Shown here piece after piece: positions 14,607 through 20,997 of a stretch of DNA of 33,047 bases. Location of the stretch: NCBI GenBank assembly GCA_025965795.1, contig JAOPWH010000142.1, positions 1 through 33,047 on the forward strand, given 5' to 3'. The first letter of the stretch is position 1. Each line of letters begins with the position of its first letter. This DNA is from Blastococcus sp. (GTDB lineage Bacteria; Actinomycetota; Actinomycetes; Mycobacteriales; Geodermatophilaceae). A program made the position numbers and the translations under genes. Under the pieces are notes generated by a model, which made no database searches, was not told where the DNA came from, and saw only the letters and a list, made by a program, of their open reading frames with translations.

Positions 14607-16679
14607 ATGAGCGCCGTCGACACCCCCGCCGTGTCCCCCGACAATCCGCTGCTGAAGGTCTCGGACCTGCCCTTCCGGCTGCCGCCGTTCGCCGGCATCA
14701 CGCCCGAGCACTGCCGCGAGGCGCTGCTGGCCGGGATGGCGGAGCAGCGCGCGGAGGTGGCCGCCGTCGTCGCCTCCGAAGAGCCGGCCACGTTCGAGAA
14801 CACCGTCGTGGCCATGGAGCGGTCGGGCGAGCTGCTCACCCGCGCGTGGGCGGTCTTCGGCAACATCACCTCATCGGTGTCCACCCCGAGACTGCGTGAG
14901 ATCGAGCGGGAGGTCGCTCCGCTGGAGGCCGCGCATGCTGATGCGATCCGGCTGGACCCGGCATTGTTCGCCCGGATCGACGCGGTGCACGCCTCGCGCC
15001 ACGAGCTGGGTCTCGACGACGAGTCGGTGCGGCTGGTCGAGCGCTACCACCTGGACTTCGTGCTTGCCGGCGCGCGGCTCGACGATGCCGGCCGAGCCCG
15101 GCTGACGGAGCTCAACCAGGAGCTGTCGACCCTGTCGACGACCTTCGGGCAGAACCTCCAGCTGGCCTCCGAGGCGGCCGCCGTTCCGGTCGACGACCCT
15201 GCCGAGCTCGACGGACTTTCTCCCGAGGCCGTCGCGGCGGCGGCCGCCGCAGCCTCGGACAGGGGCGTCGAGGGATATCTGCTCGCCCTGCTGCTGCCTT
15301 CCGGTCAGCCGGTCCTCGCCAAGCTGCGCAACCGTGACCTGCGCCGGCGGATCCACGAGGCGTCGCTGAACCGCGCGTCGGCGGGGGAGTTCGACAACCG
15401 GCCGGTCGCCGAACGCATCGTGCGCCGGCGCGCCGAGCGGGCCCGGCTGCTCGGATTCGACACGCATGCCGACGTCGTCCTCGCCGACTCCACCGCCCGC
15501 ACGACAGCGGCCGTGGACGCCATGCTGGCCTCGATGGTGCCGGCCTCCGTTGCGAATGCCGAGGCCGAGGCCGCCGTCCTGGCCGACGTCGCGGCCGCCG
15601 ACGGCGTGGAGATCGAGGCCTGGGACTGGGCGTACTACAGCGAGCGGGTGCGGGCGGAGCGGTACGCCGTCGACGCGTCGGCTCTGCGCCCGTACTTCGA
15701 GCTGGACCGCGTGCTGACCGACGGTGTCTTCCACGCGGCCGAGCTGCTCTACGGCCTCCGGTTCACCGCCCGCCCCGACCTGACCGGCTACCACCCCGAC
15801 GTCCGCGTGTGGGAGGTCAGCGACTACGACGGCGCCGAGGTCGGCCTGTACCTGGGGGACTTCTTCGCCCGCGAGGGCAAGCGGGGCGGCGCCTGGATGA
15901 GCTCGTTCGTCCGGCAGTCACGGCTGCTCGGTACCAGGCCCGTCGTCGTGAACAACCTCAACGTGTCCAAGGGGGCCGACGGGCAGCCGACCCTGCTCAC
16001 CCTCGACGAGGTGAACACGCTGTTCCACGAGTTCGGCCACGCGCTGCACGGCCTGAGCTCGGCGGTCACCTACCCGCGGTTCTCCGGCACCGCCGTCCCG
16101 CGCGACTTCGTGGAGTTCCCCAGCCAGGTCAACGAGATGTGGGCGCTCTGGCCACAGGTGCTCGGCAACTACGCCCGGCACGTGGAGACGGGCGAACCGC
16201 TGCCCGCCGCCGTCGTCGAGGCGATCGATGCCGCCAGGCTCTGGGGAGAGGGCTTCGGCACGCTCGAGTACCTCGCCGCCACGCTGCTCGACCAGGCGTG
16301 GCACCGGATCCGTCCGGAGACCGAGATCGGCGATCCGATCGCCTTCGAGCAGCGGGCGCTGGAGCAGGCGGGTGTGGCCCACCGCCTGGTGCCGCCCCGC
16401 TACCGGACGACGTACTTCCAGCACGTCTTCGCGGGCGGCTACGCGGCCGGTTACTACTCCTACATCTGGTCGGAGGTGCTCGACGCCGACACCGTGGAGT
16501 GGTTCAAGGAGAACGGAGGCCTCCGCCGGGAGAACGGCGACCTCTTCCGGAGCCGGCTGCTCGCCGTCGGCGGATCGGTCGACCCGCTGGCCGCCTTCCG
16601 CGCCGTCCGCGGCCGGGACGCCGACCCCGCACCGCTGCTCCGCCGTCGCGGGCTGGCGGTCTCCGCACCGGAGGGCTGA
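14607..16679 (+). CDS. M3 family metallopeptidase (oligopeptidase A/Dcp-like)
   Basis: A 690-residue zinc oligopeptidase that degrades short peptides in the cytoplasm. The zinc site is His-Glu-Phe-Gly-His with His474, Glu475 and His478, in the longer M3 signature Phe-His-Glu-Phe-Gly-His-Ala-Leu-His-Gly; the third ligand is likely the Glu in Glu-Phe-Pro-Ser-Gln about 25 residues on. The conserved substrate-binding block Gly-Gly-Tyr-Ala-Ala-Gly-Tyr-Tyr-Ser-Tyr-Ile-Trp-Ser-Glu is near residue 610. The length fits the Dcp/PrlC group. No signal peptide. ATG 14607 is preceded by AGGA at nine bases. A longer open frame starts inside ilvA but that part overlaps ilvA codons and is not homologous. Confidence 0.94.
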   Translation: MSAVDTPAVSPDNPLLKVSDLPFRLPPFAGITPEHCREALLAGMAEQRAEVAAVVASEEPATFENTVVAMERSGELLTRAWAVFGNITSSVSTPRLREIEREVAPLEAAHADAIRLDPALFARIDAVHASRHELGLDDESVRLVERYHLDFVLAGARLDDAGRARLTELNQELSTLSTTFGQNLQLASEAAAVPVDDPAELDGLSPEAVAAAAAAASDRGVEGYLLALLLPSGQPVLAKLRNRDLRRRIHEASLNRASAGEFDNRPVAERIVRRRAERARLLGFDTHADVVLADSTARTTAAVDAMLASMVPASVANAEAEAAVLADVAAADGVEIEAWDWAYYSERVRAERYAVDASALRPYFELDRVLTDGVFHAAELLYGLRFTARPDLTGYHPDVRVWEVSDYDGAEVGLYLGDFFAREGKRGGAWMSSFVRQSRLLGTRPVVVNNLNVSKGADGQPTLLTLDEVNTLFHEFGHALHGLSSAVTYPRFSGTAVPRDFVEFPSQVNEMWALWPQVLGNYARHVETGEPLPAAVVEAIDAARLWGEGFGTLEYLAATLLDQAWHRIRPETEIGDPIAFEQRALEQAGVAHRLVPPRYRTTYFQHVFAGGYAAGYYSYIWSEVLDADTVEWFKENGGLRRENGDLFRSRLLAVGGSVDPLAAFRAVRGRDADPAPLLRRRGLAVSAPEG

Positions 16680-16715
16680 ACCCGTCCGTGCCGCGAGGCG
16701 AGACTCCACCGGGTG

Positions 16716-16760
16716 GATCGCCGGCACGGTGCACGCCTCCGCAGGAGGGCACCGGCGATC
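16716..16760. terminator. Nested hairpin between convergent genes
   Basis: GATCGCCGG (16716-16724) pairs with CCGGCGATC (16752-16760), and inside it CCTCC (16736-16740) pairs with GGAGG (16744-16748) around GCA. It begins 36 bases after the peptidase stop and touches the 3' end of the GNAT remnant. A U-tract is lacking, as is common for GC-rich actinobacteria. Confidence 0.5.
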
Positions 16761-16959
16761 ACCACTGCTCGGCGTAGCCGGCTGGCTCGTCCCGGTCGAG
16801 GTACTCGCAGTGCCATCGCTGCCCGGCCGGATCGGCGTAGACCGCGAGCAGAGCCGGCGCAGCGGCGTCCGGCCACGTACGCAGCGTCAGATCGTCGGCC
16901 ACCAGAACCGGCTGCTCGGCAGGCAGGGCCGTGACGACGGGCGGAACGAGTGCGGGCAC
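16759..16959 (-). pseudogene. Truncated GNAT acetyltransferase N-terminus
   Basis: A 66-codon ORF whose product looks like the first third of a GNAT acetyltransferase: Leu-Thr-Leu-Arg-Thr-Trp then Asp-Ala-Ala-Ala-Pro-Ala-Leu-Leu-Ala-Val-Tyr-Ala-Asp-Pro and Gln-Arg-Trp-His-Cys, the usual start up to helix 1. It stops before the acetyl-CoA loop, so it cannot be a working enzyme. The GTG start still has a GGGGAG site eight bases upstream. The rest of the gene is absent: the frame ends in the hairpin next to the M3 peptidase, suggesting a deletion joined these genes. It follows the greA-RNHCP pair by 53 bases. An alternative is a real small protein of unknown role. Confidence 0.6.
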
Positions 16960-17012
16960 ATGCTCAGCTCCCCGATGAGACGTGGACGGCGACGATCATG
17001 TGCCGCCCGCTG

Positions 17013-17333
17013 TCACAACCAGGGCAGGTCGAGCACCAGGTCGAGATCGTCGGGAGCTTCGCCCTCCCTCACCAGTCGGTTGGGCTGGCGGTGGCCGCAC
17101 TGCGTGCAGCGGTGCACCACCTGCCACCCCTTGCCCGACTTCTCCACCAGCCCGATGGGCTCCATCGGAGCCCGGCACCCGCTCGCCCGGTCTCCGGGCA
17201 GGTCGTCGACGTGCAGCGACCAGAGGCAGTACGGGCAGTGGTTGCGGTAGTGCCCGTCGCTGTTCGCGGGCACGGGCGCCGCGCAGTGCACGCAGGCGAA
17301 GCCGGTGTTCTCCGCCCGACGGGAGCGGCTCAT
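17013..17333 (-). CDS. RNHCP domain-containing zinc-binding protein
   Basis: A 106-residue protein named for the Arg-Asn-His-Cys-Pro motif, seen here in Tyr-Arg-Asn-His-Cys-Pro-Tyr-Cys at about residues 29-36. Cysteine pairs Cys-Val-His-Cys, Cys-Pro-Tyr-Cys and Cys-Thr-Gln-Cys-Gly-His suggest two zinc ribbons. The function of the family is unknown; it could bind RNA or a protein. The ATG lies eight bases after the greA stop on the same strand, so it is probably co-transcribed with greA, hinting at a link to transcription. No membrane segment. Confidence 0.88.
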   Translation of the reverse strand: MSRSRRAENTGFACVHCAAPVPANSDGHYRNHCPYCLWSLHVDDLPGDRASGCRAPMEPIGLVEKSGKGWQVVHRCTQCGHRQPNRLVREGEAPDDLDLVLDLPWL

Positions 17334-17341
17334 GCGAACGG

Positions 17342-17845
17342 TCAGGGTACGAACGGCTCGATGCCGACGACCTCGACGCTGATGTCGCGGCCGTTGGGGG
17401 CCTGGTAGGTCACCTTCGCGCCGGGCTCCGCGCCCATGATCGCGGCGCCCAGTGCGGACTCCGGCGAGTAGACGGACAGCCCGGTGGTGCCGGCGATCTC
17501 GCGGGAACCGAGCAGGAACTTCTCGGTGTCGTCGTCCCCCGCGAACTTGACGGTGATCACGGTGCCGGTCGCGGCGTTGGTGACCGTCGTCGGGGGCTCG
17601 CCGACGGTCGCCTTGCGCAGCAGGTCGGTGAGCTGCCGGATGCGGGCCTCCTGCTTGCCCTGCTCGTCCTTGGCGGCGTGGTAGCCGCCGTTCTCCTTGA
17701 GGTCGCCCTCCTCGCGGCGGGCGTTGATCTCGGCAGACATCGCCGGTCGGCCGGCCACCAACGAGTCGAGCTCGGCCTTCAGCCGGTCGTAGGCGTCCTG
17801 GGTCAGCCAGACGCCCTGGGCGTGCTCGTCAGTGGGGGTGGACAC
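17342..17845 (-). CDS. greA: Transcription elongation factor GreA
   Basis: A 167-residue GreA that rescues backtracked RNA polymerase by stimulating transcript cleavage. The N-terminal coiled coil carries the acidic tip in Glu-Gly-Asp-Leu-Lys-Glu-Asn-Gly-Gly-Tyr-His-Ala-Ala-Lys (about residues 43-56), and the C-terminal FKBP-like domain runs from about residue 85, ending Val-Val-Gly-Ile-Glu-Pro-Phe-Val-Pro. The His-Ala-Ala-Lys-Asp-Glu-Gln-Gly-Lys-Gln-Glu version is typical of Actinobacteria. The GTG at 17845 has CAGGAG nine bases before it. The leader contains a perfect hairpin (17871-17894) that may regulate it. As in M. tuberculosis, greA is divergent from mca. Confidence 0.95.
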   Translation of the reverse strand: MSTPTDEHAQGVWLTQDAYDRLKAELDSLVAGRPAMSAEINARREEGDLKENGGYHAAKDEQGKQEARIRQLTDLLRKATVGEPPTTVTNAATGTVITVKFAGDDDTEKFLLGSREIAGTTGLSVYSPESALGAAIMGAEPGAKVTYQAPNGRDISVEVVGIEPFVP

Positions 17846-17870
17846 GTGGGGGTACTCCTGAAACTCGGGA

Positions 17871-17894
17871 GGCCGTCCCCGGAGGGGGACGGCC
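17871..17894 (-). promoter_or_regulatory. Perfect 10-bp hairpin in the greA 5' leader
   Basis: On the greA strand GGCCGTCCCC, loop CTCC, GGGGACGGCC: ten perfect pairs, 25 bases before the start codon. It could be an attenuator or a translation control element. The loop CTCC is complementary to the GGAG of the ribosome site downstream. No T-run follows it. Confidence 0.6.
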
Positions 17895-17910
17895 GTGGGT
17901 CGATCCGGCC

Positions 17911-17916
17911 AAGCTA
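17911..17916 (-). promoter_or_regulatory. Probable -10 box for greA
   Basis: TAGCTT on the minus strand, about 66 bases before the greA start codon; transcription from it would include the whole leader hairpin. It is the best TANNNT match in the greA-mca intergenic region for this strand. Confidence 0.4.
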
Positions 17917-18083
17917 ACACCGCGGTCGAGGCCGACGCACACATGCGACGACGCCGACCAGGAATCCGGAACCGTACCGAACCGAACGGTGACCAGCAGC
18001 ACCTTTTCCCCCTTCCGGGTCGGCCGGCAGGTGCTTCCCCGGGCGCCGGGCCAGGTGGGCGGCATGCCGATGGTGCGGCGGGG

Positions 18084-18089
18084 GACAAT
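18084..18089 (+). promoter_or_regulatory. -10 box for leaderless mca
   Basis: GACAAT followed by six bases and then GTG 18096. There is no ribosome binding site before the GTG, so a leaderless mRNA is the simplest reading. The rest of 17917-18083 shows no further feature. Confidence 0.5.
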
Positions 18090-18095
18090 GGCGCC

Positions 18096-18983
18096 GTGAC
18101 CGAACCGGACCAGTTGCGGCTGCTCGCCGTGCACGCGCATCCAGACGACGAGTCGAGCAAGGGTGCCGCGACGATGGCCAAGTACGTCGCCGAGGGCGCC
18201 CGCGTCCTGGTCGCGACCTGTACCGGTGGCGAGCGCGGCTCCGTGCTCAACCCGGCGATGGACCGGCCGGAGGTCTGGGAGCGGCTGCCGCAGATCCGGG
18301 CCGAGGAGATGAGCCGCGCCCGCGACATCCTCGGCGTCGAGCAGGAGTTCCTCGGCTTCGTCGACTCCGGGCTGCCGGAGGGGGACCCGCTTCCCCCGCT
18401 GCCGGACGGCTGCTTCGCACTGGTCCCGCTGGAGGATGCAGCCGCGCCGCTGGTGGCGCTGATCCGCCGCTTCAAGCCGCAGGTCATCACCACCTACGAC
18501 GAGCGCGGCGGGTATCCGCATCCCGACCACATCAAGACGCACGAGATCTCGGTGTACGCGTTCGAGGCCGCCGGCGACCCGGACCGCTATCGCGAGCTCG
18601 GTGAGCCGTGGCAGCCGAGCAAGCTCTACTACCACATGAGTTTCACGCTGCCCCGCACGAAGGCGCTGCACGAGGCGATCGTCGCGGCCGGCGCGGAGTC
18701 GCCGTACGCCGAGTGGCTGGAGAACTGGGACCCCGCGCACGACATCTCCCATCGGGTCACCACCCGGGTGCCCTGCGGTGAGTACTTCGCGGTCCGGGAT
18801 GCGGCTCTCATCGCGCACGCCACCCAGATCGACCCGGAGGGTCGCTGGTTCGCCTGCCCCATCGACACCCAGCAGCAGGTGTGGCCGACCGAGGACTACG
18901 AGCTGGCCCGGTCGCTCGTCGACTCGACGGTCCCCGAGAGCGACCTCTTCGCCGGCCTGCGCAGCGAGGCGGTGGTCAGATGA
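18096..18983 (+). CDS. mca: Mycothiol S-conjugate amidase
   Basis: A 295-residue zinc amidase that cleaves mycothiol conjugates of toxins to a mercapturic acid, which is exported, and GlcN-inositol, which is recycled. The family motif His-Ala-His-Pro-Asp-Asp-Glu is at residues 13-19 and the second metal motif His-Pro-Asp-His at 142-145; Thr-Gly-Gly-Glu-Arg-Gly and Gly-Phe-Val-Asp-Ser-Gly are conserved. It matches Mca rather than the paralogous MshB in the Asp-Glu-Ser-Ser-Lys-Gly stretch and the Trp-Pro-Thr-Glu-Asp-Tyr-Glu-Leu-Ala-Arg end, which resemble what I recall of Rv1082. Its presence implies mycothiol biosynthesis. Divergent from greA; the next gene overlaps its stop (ATGA). Confidence 0.95.
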   Translation: MTEPDQLRLLAVHAHPDDESSKGAATMAKYVAEGARVLVATCTGGERGSVLNPAMDRPEVWERLPQIRAEEMSRARDILGVEQEFLGFVDSGLPEGDPLPPLPDGCFALVPLEDAAAPLVALIRRFKPQVITTYDERGGYPHPDHIKTHEISVYAFEAAGDPDRYRELGEPWQPSKLYYHMSFTLPRTKALHEAIVAAGAESPYAEWLENWDPAHDISHRVTTRVPCGEYFAVRDAALIAHATQIDPEGRWFACPIDTQQQVWPTEDYELARSLVDSTVPESDLFAGLRSEAVVR

Positions 18984-19300
18984 GCGTGCCGGCCATCGTC
19001 GTCGCCGCGGCCGGCGACCAGCTCCCCGAGGACGTCGGCAAGTCCGGGCCGCTGGGCCTGCTCCTCATCGTCGTGCTGCTCATCGCCGTCGCCCTGCTGG
19101 TCCGGTCGATGTCGACGCACCTCAAGCGCATCCCCCGCAGCTTCGACCCCCAGGACGCGCCGCCCGACATTCCCGACACCCCGGCCGGGCTGGTGGACCA
19201 GCGGCCGGGGGAGGAGCTGCTGGACAACCTGCGTCGCGCTCCCCGGGCGATCGAGCCACCCCGTGACGACACCGGCCGGCCGGACGCCCCGAGGGGCTGA
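18980..19300 (+). CDS. Small membrane protein coupled to mca
   Basis: A 106-residue protein with one transmembrane segment at about residues 24-44 (Leu/Ile/Val-rich), a short N-terminal part and a polar Pro/Asp/Arg-rich tail of about 60 residues. ATG overlaps the mca stop by four bases, so it is translated together with it. M. tuberculosis has a small membrane protein gene (Rv1083) in the same place, so the link is conserved. Function unknown; a role in export or localisation of mercapturates is only a guess from position. Confidence 0.85.
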   Translation: MSVPAIVVAAAGDQLPEDVGKSGPLGLLLIVVLLIAVALLVRSMSTHLKRIPRSFDPQDAPPDIPDTPAGLVDQRPGEELLDNLRRAPRAIEPPRDDTGRPDAPRG

Positions 19301-19312
19301 CCGACCGGCCGG
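19276..19312. terminator. GC-rich nested hairpin between convergent genes
   Basis: CCGGCCGG at 19276-19283 can pair with CCGGCCGG at 19305-19312, enclosing GCCCC-GA-GGGGC (19286-19297). It overlaps the last codons of the small membrane protein gene and lies 16 bases from the end of the convergent AMIN-like gene. Confidence 0.45.
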
Positions 19313-19327
19313 AGCCGTGGGCGTGGA

Positions 19328-19903
19328 TTACCAGCGGTGCGCCACGTCGATCACCAGTCGCGGCCCGAAGTCGGACTGCGGAACGCCCTGCAGCGTGAAG
19401 ACGCGGAAGGGCAGCCGGGATCGGACGCCGAGGCCCATGGTGGTGTAGCCCTCGTACGAGCCGCCCCAGGCGAGCTGCCGGAACGTGCTGTAGCCGCTCA
19501 CGTCCAGGACCTCCGTGCGGTTGGCCGGCGCGAAGGTCGCATGCCCGTCACCGTCGTATGACGGCGCCTTCAGCACGATCTGCAGATCGGCGGCGCCGCG
19601 GAGCGGAACGGGCCTGCCGGTGGCGTCCTCGGTGAAGACGGGGACGTACCGGACGTCGTACGAGCCGAACGACACGTCCTGTCCGCCGAGGTCGACGACC
19701 AGGCGATCGAAGCAGGCGTGCCGGCCGGCGCGGACGTTGGTCACCATCTCCGTGTCGGAGGCCGCATGGGCCTTCGGCAGAGATCCCCAGGTGATTCCGC
19801 AGAACGGAGCTGCGGCCTGGGCGGGAGCGGCCAGGACGAGCGCGGAGATCGCGGACGTCAGGGCCACGGTGAGGGCGAATAGGCGGGTGCGGATGGTTGT
19901 CAT
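19328..19903 (-). CDS. Secreted AMIN-like domain protein
   Basis: A 191-residue exported protein. Residues 1-30 are a Sec signal peptide (Arg start, hydrophobic core, cleavage near Ala-Gln-Ala-Ala). The mature part matches the AMIN-like domain of actinobacterial secreted proteins: Gly-Arg-His-Ala-Cys-Phe-Asp-Arg-Leu-Val-Val-Asp-Leu-Gly-Gly, the later Tyr-Val-Pro-Val-Phe stretch, and the closing Pro-Arg-Leu-Val-Ile-Asp-Val-Ala-His. There are two cysteines, one just after the signal peptide, possibly a disulfide. Probably binds cell wall or polysaccharide. The ATG at 19903 has AGGAGG seven bases upstream. Divergent from the ribbon-helix-helix gene. Confidence 0.85.
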   Translation of the reverse strand: MTTIRTRLFALTVALTSAISALVLAAPAQAAAPFCGITWGSLPKAHAASDTEMVTNVRAGRHACFDRLVVDLGGQDVSFGSYDVRYVPVFTEDATGRPVPLRGAADLQIVLKAPSYDGDGHATFAPANRTEVLDVSGYSTFRQLAWGGSYEGYTTMGLGVRSRLPFRVFTLQGVPQSDFGPRLVIDVAHRW

Positions 19904-20227
19904 GGCGGGCCTCCTGTGGTGTGCGCCACACACGAGAATCCGCCGACACGCATGCCGGCACCATGGGCGGGAACTGCCATGAACACCGAATTCACGCGCA
20001 TTTGTACGGCGAAACCTGACCAGATTCGGGTCACTGAAAGTTGCACTCGTCTAGCACTTGTAGCCATCGCTATCGAGCCAGCACAGGCTGTGACAAAACT
20101 CCAGAAAGGAGTGGTCGGACCAGCGGGCCGGACGGGTTCGCTCTGAGCGCAGCGCCGGTTCTTCCGGAGTCCGCCGACCACGGTTACCGTGTAACGGTGT
20201 AATCACCCAGCACACCGGGAGGATGTC
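19904..20227. other. 324-base intergenic region, AT-richer than its surroundings
   Basis: Divergent spacer between the AMIN-like and ribbon-helix-helix genes. About 19980-20110 is visibly less GC-rich than anything nearby. It holds a short hairpin ACTCC-AGAAA-GGAGT (20098-20112) and, at its right end, the operator-like repeats described separately. No RNA gene or ORF is convincing. Confidence 0.5.
20179..20205 (+). promoter_or_regulatory. Operator/promoter-like repeats before the RHH gene
   Basis: CACGG-TTA-CCGTG is a perfect inverted repeat (20179-20191). It runs into two 8-base direct repeats, TGTAACGG (20190-20197) and TGTAATCA (20198-20205). The TAA-containing repeats could also serve as -10 elements. 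The start codon is 23 bases further, with ribosome site GGGAGGA between. This is a good candidate site for autoregulation by the encoded ribbon-helix-helix protein. Confidence 0.5.
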
Positions 20228-20833
20228 GTGCACGCACATCGTTTCTCCGACGGACCCTTCGGCGCCGGGTTCGGGCGGGGTCGAGGCCGTGGGCCCGGTG
20301 GCCGCGGTCGCGGCCCCGAGGCCGGCCCGCCCGTCGAGCGGGCGGAGGTGGCCGGCTGGTTCGCCGGACGACTGCCCGACGAGTGGTTCACCGGGCCGGT
20401 CGACCTGACCATCGACCGTGACGAGATCACCGTTGTCGGCACCCTGGCCGAGCCGGCCGCGGGCGAGGGGGATCCGGCGTCCGCGCGGGCCGGCCGGATC
20501 GACAGGTTCCGCGAGGACACCCGCGAACAGCGCATGGCGATCGCGGACGCGGCCCAGGAGCGGTACGGACGTTCGGTCGCCTGGGGCGCCGCCTGCGGCG
20601 AGGACCGGCAGCTGTTCACCACCCTCTCCGTCCCGGTCATGACCCGACTCCGTCAGCGCGAGCGGCTCGTCCTCGACACGCTCGTCGACGCGGGGGTGGC
20701 GCGCTCGCGGTCGGAGGCGCTCGCGTGGGCGGTCCGCCTGGTCGGCCAGCACGCCGACGACTGGCTCACCGAACTCCGCGATGCGATGGCGTCGGTGGAG
20801 GAGGTTCGCGGGCGGGGCCCACAGGTGGGGTGA
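20228..20833 (+). CDS. Ribbon-helix-helix-like protein, possible autoregulator
   Basis: A 201-residue protein with a Gly/Arg/Pro-rich N-terminal tail (about residues 10-36), a central acidic alpha/beta region (Phe-Thr-Gly-Pro-Val-Asp-Leu-Thr-Ile-Asp-Arg-Asp-Glu-Ile), and a C-terminal segment (about 142-180) reading Arg-Glu-Arg-Leu-Val-Leu-Asp-Thr-Leu-Val-Asp-Ala-Gly-Val-Ala-Arg-Ser-Arg-Ser-Glu, the helix-turn-helix end of a CopG/Arc-like ribbon-helix-helix fold. It may bind DNA as a dimer, most simply at the repeats upstream. GTG start with GGGAGGA before it. I cannot name a characterised homologue; the central domain function is unknown. Confidence 0.7.
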   Translation: MHAHRFSDGPFGAGFGRGRGRGPGGRGRGPEAGPPVERAEVAGWFAGRLPDEWFTGPVDLTIDRDEITVVGTLAEPAAGEGDPASARAGRIDRFREDTREQRMAIADAAQERYGRSVAWGAACGEDRQLFTTLSVPVMTRLRQRERLVLDTLVDAGVARSRSEALAWAVRLVGQHADDWLTELRDAMASVEEVRGRGPQVG

Positions 20834-20849
20834 GTGCCGGACTGACCTC

Positions 20850-20966
20850 GTGGACGACTCGCTGCGGCTGCTGACGACCGCCCACCGCGATCTCGCCGGC
20901 GTGCTCGGCTCGTTGCCGGGCGCCGAGGCCTGGAGCCGGCCGGCCGCCTTTCCCCTGTTCGGCTGA
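20850..20966 (+). pseudogene. N-terminal remnant of a DinB/maleylpyruvate isomerase-like gene
   Basis: A 38-codon ORF from GTG 20850 reading like helix 1 and the following loop of the mycothiol-dependent maleylpyruvate isomerase/DinB-like family: Leu-Leu-Thr-Thr-Ala-His-Arg-Asp-Leu-Ala, then Ala-Trp-Ser-Arg-Pro. In intact members a Pro-Gly-Trp-Thr-Val-Arg-Asp motif with a metal-binding His follows; here the frame ends at once in Leu-Phe-Gly-stop. The remaining 150 or so residues are missing. The gene seems to have been cut short where it meets the geranylgeranyl reductase promoter. A genuine micro-protein cannot be excluded. Confidence 0.45.
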
Positions 20967-20984
20967 CCCGGGGCGCCGACCTGG

Positions 20985-20990
20985 GACACT
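20985..20990 (+). promoter_or_regulatory. Possible -10 box for leaderless geranylgeranyl reductase
   Basis: GACACT ends seven bases before GTG 20998, and no ribosome site precedes the GTG. Same pattern as the box before the GNAT gene. Confidence 0.35.
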
Positions 20991-20997
20991 CGGCTCC

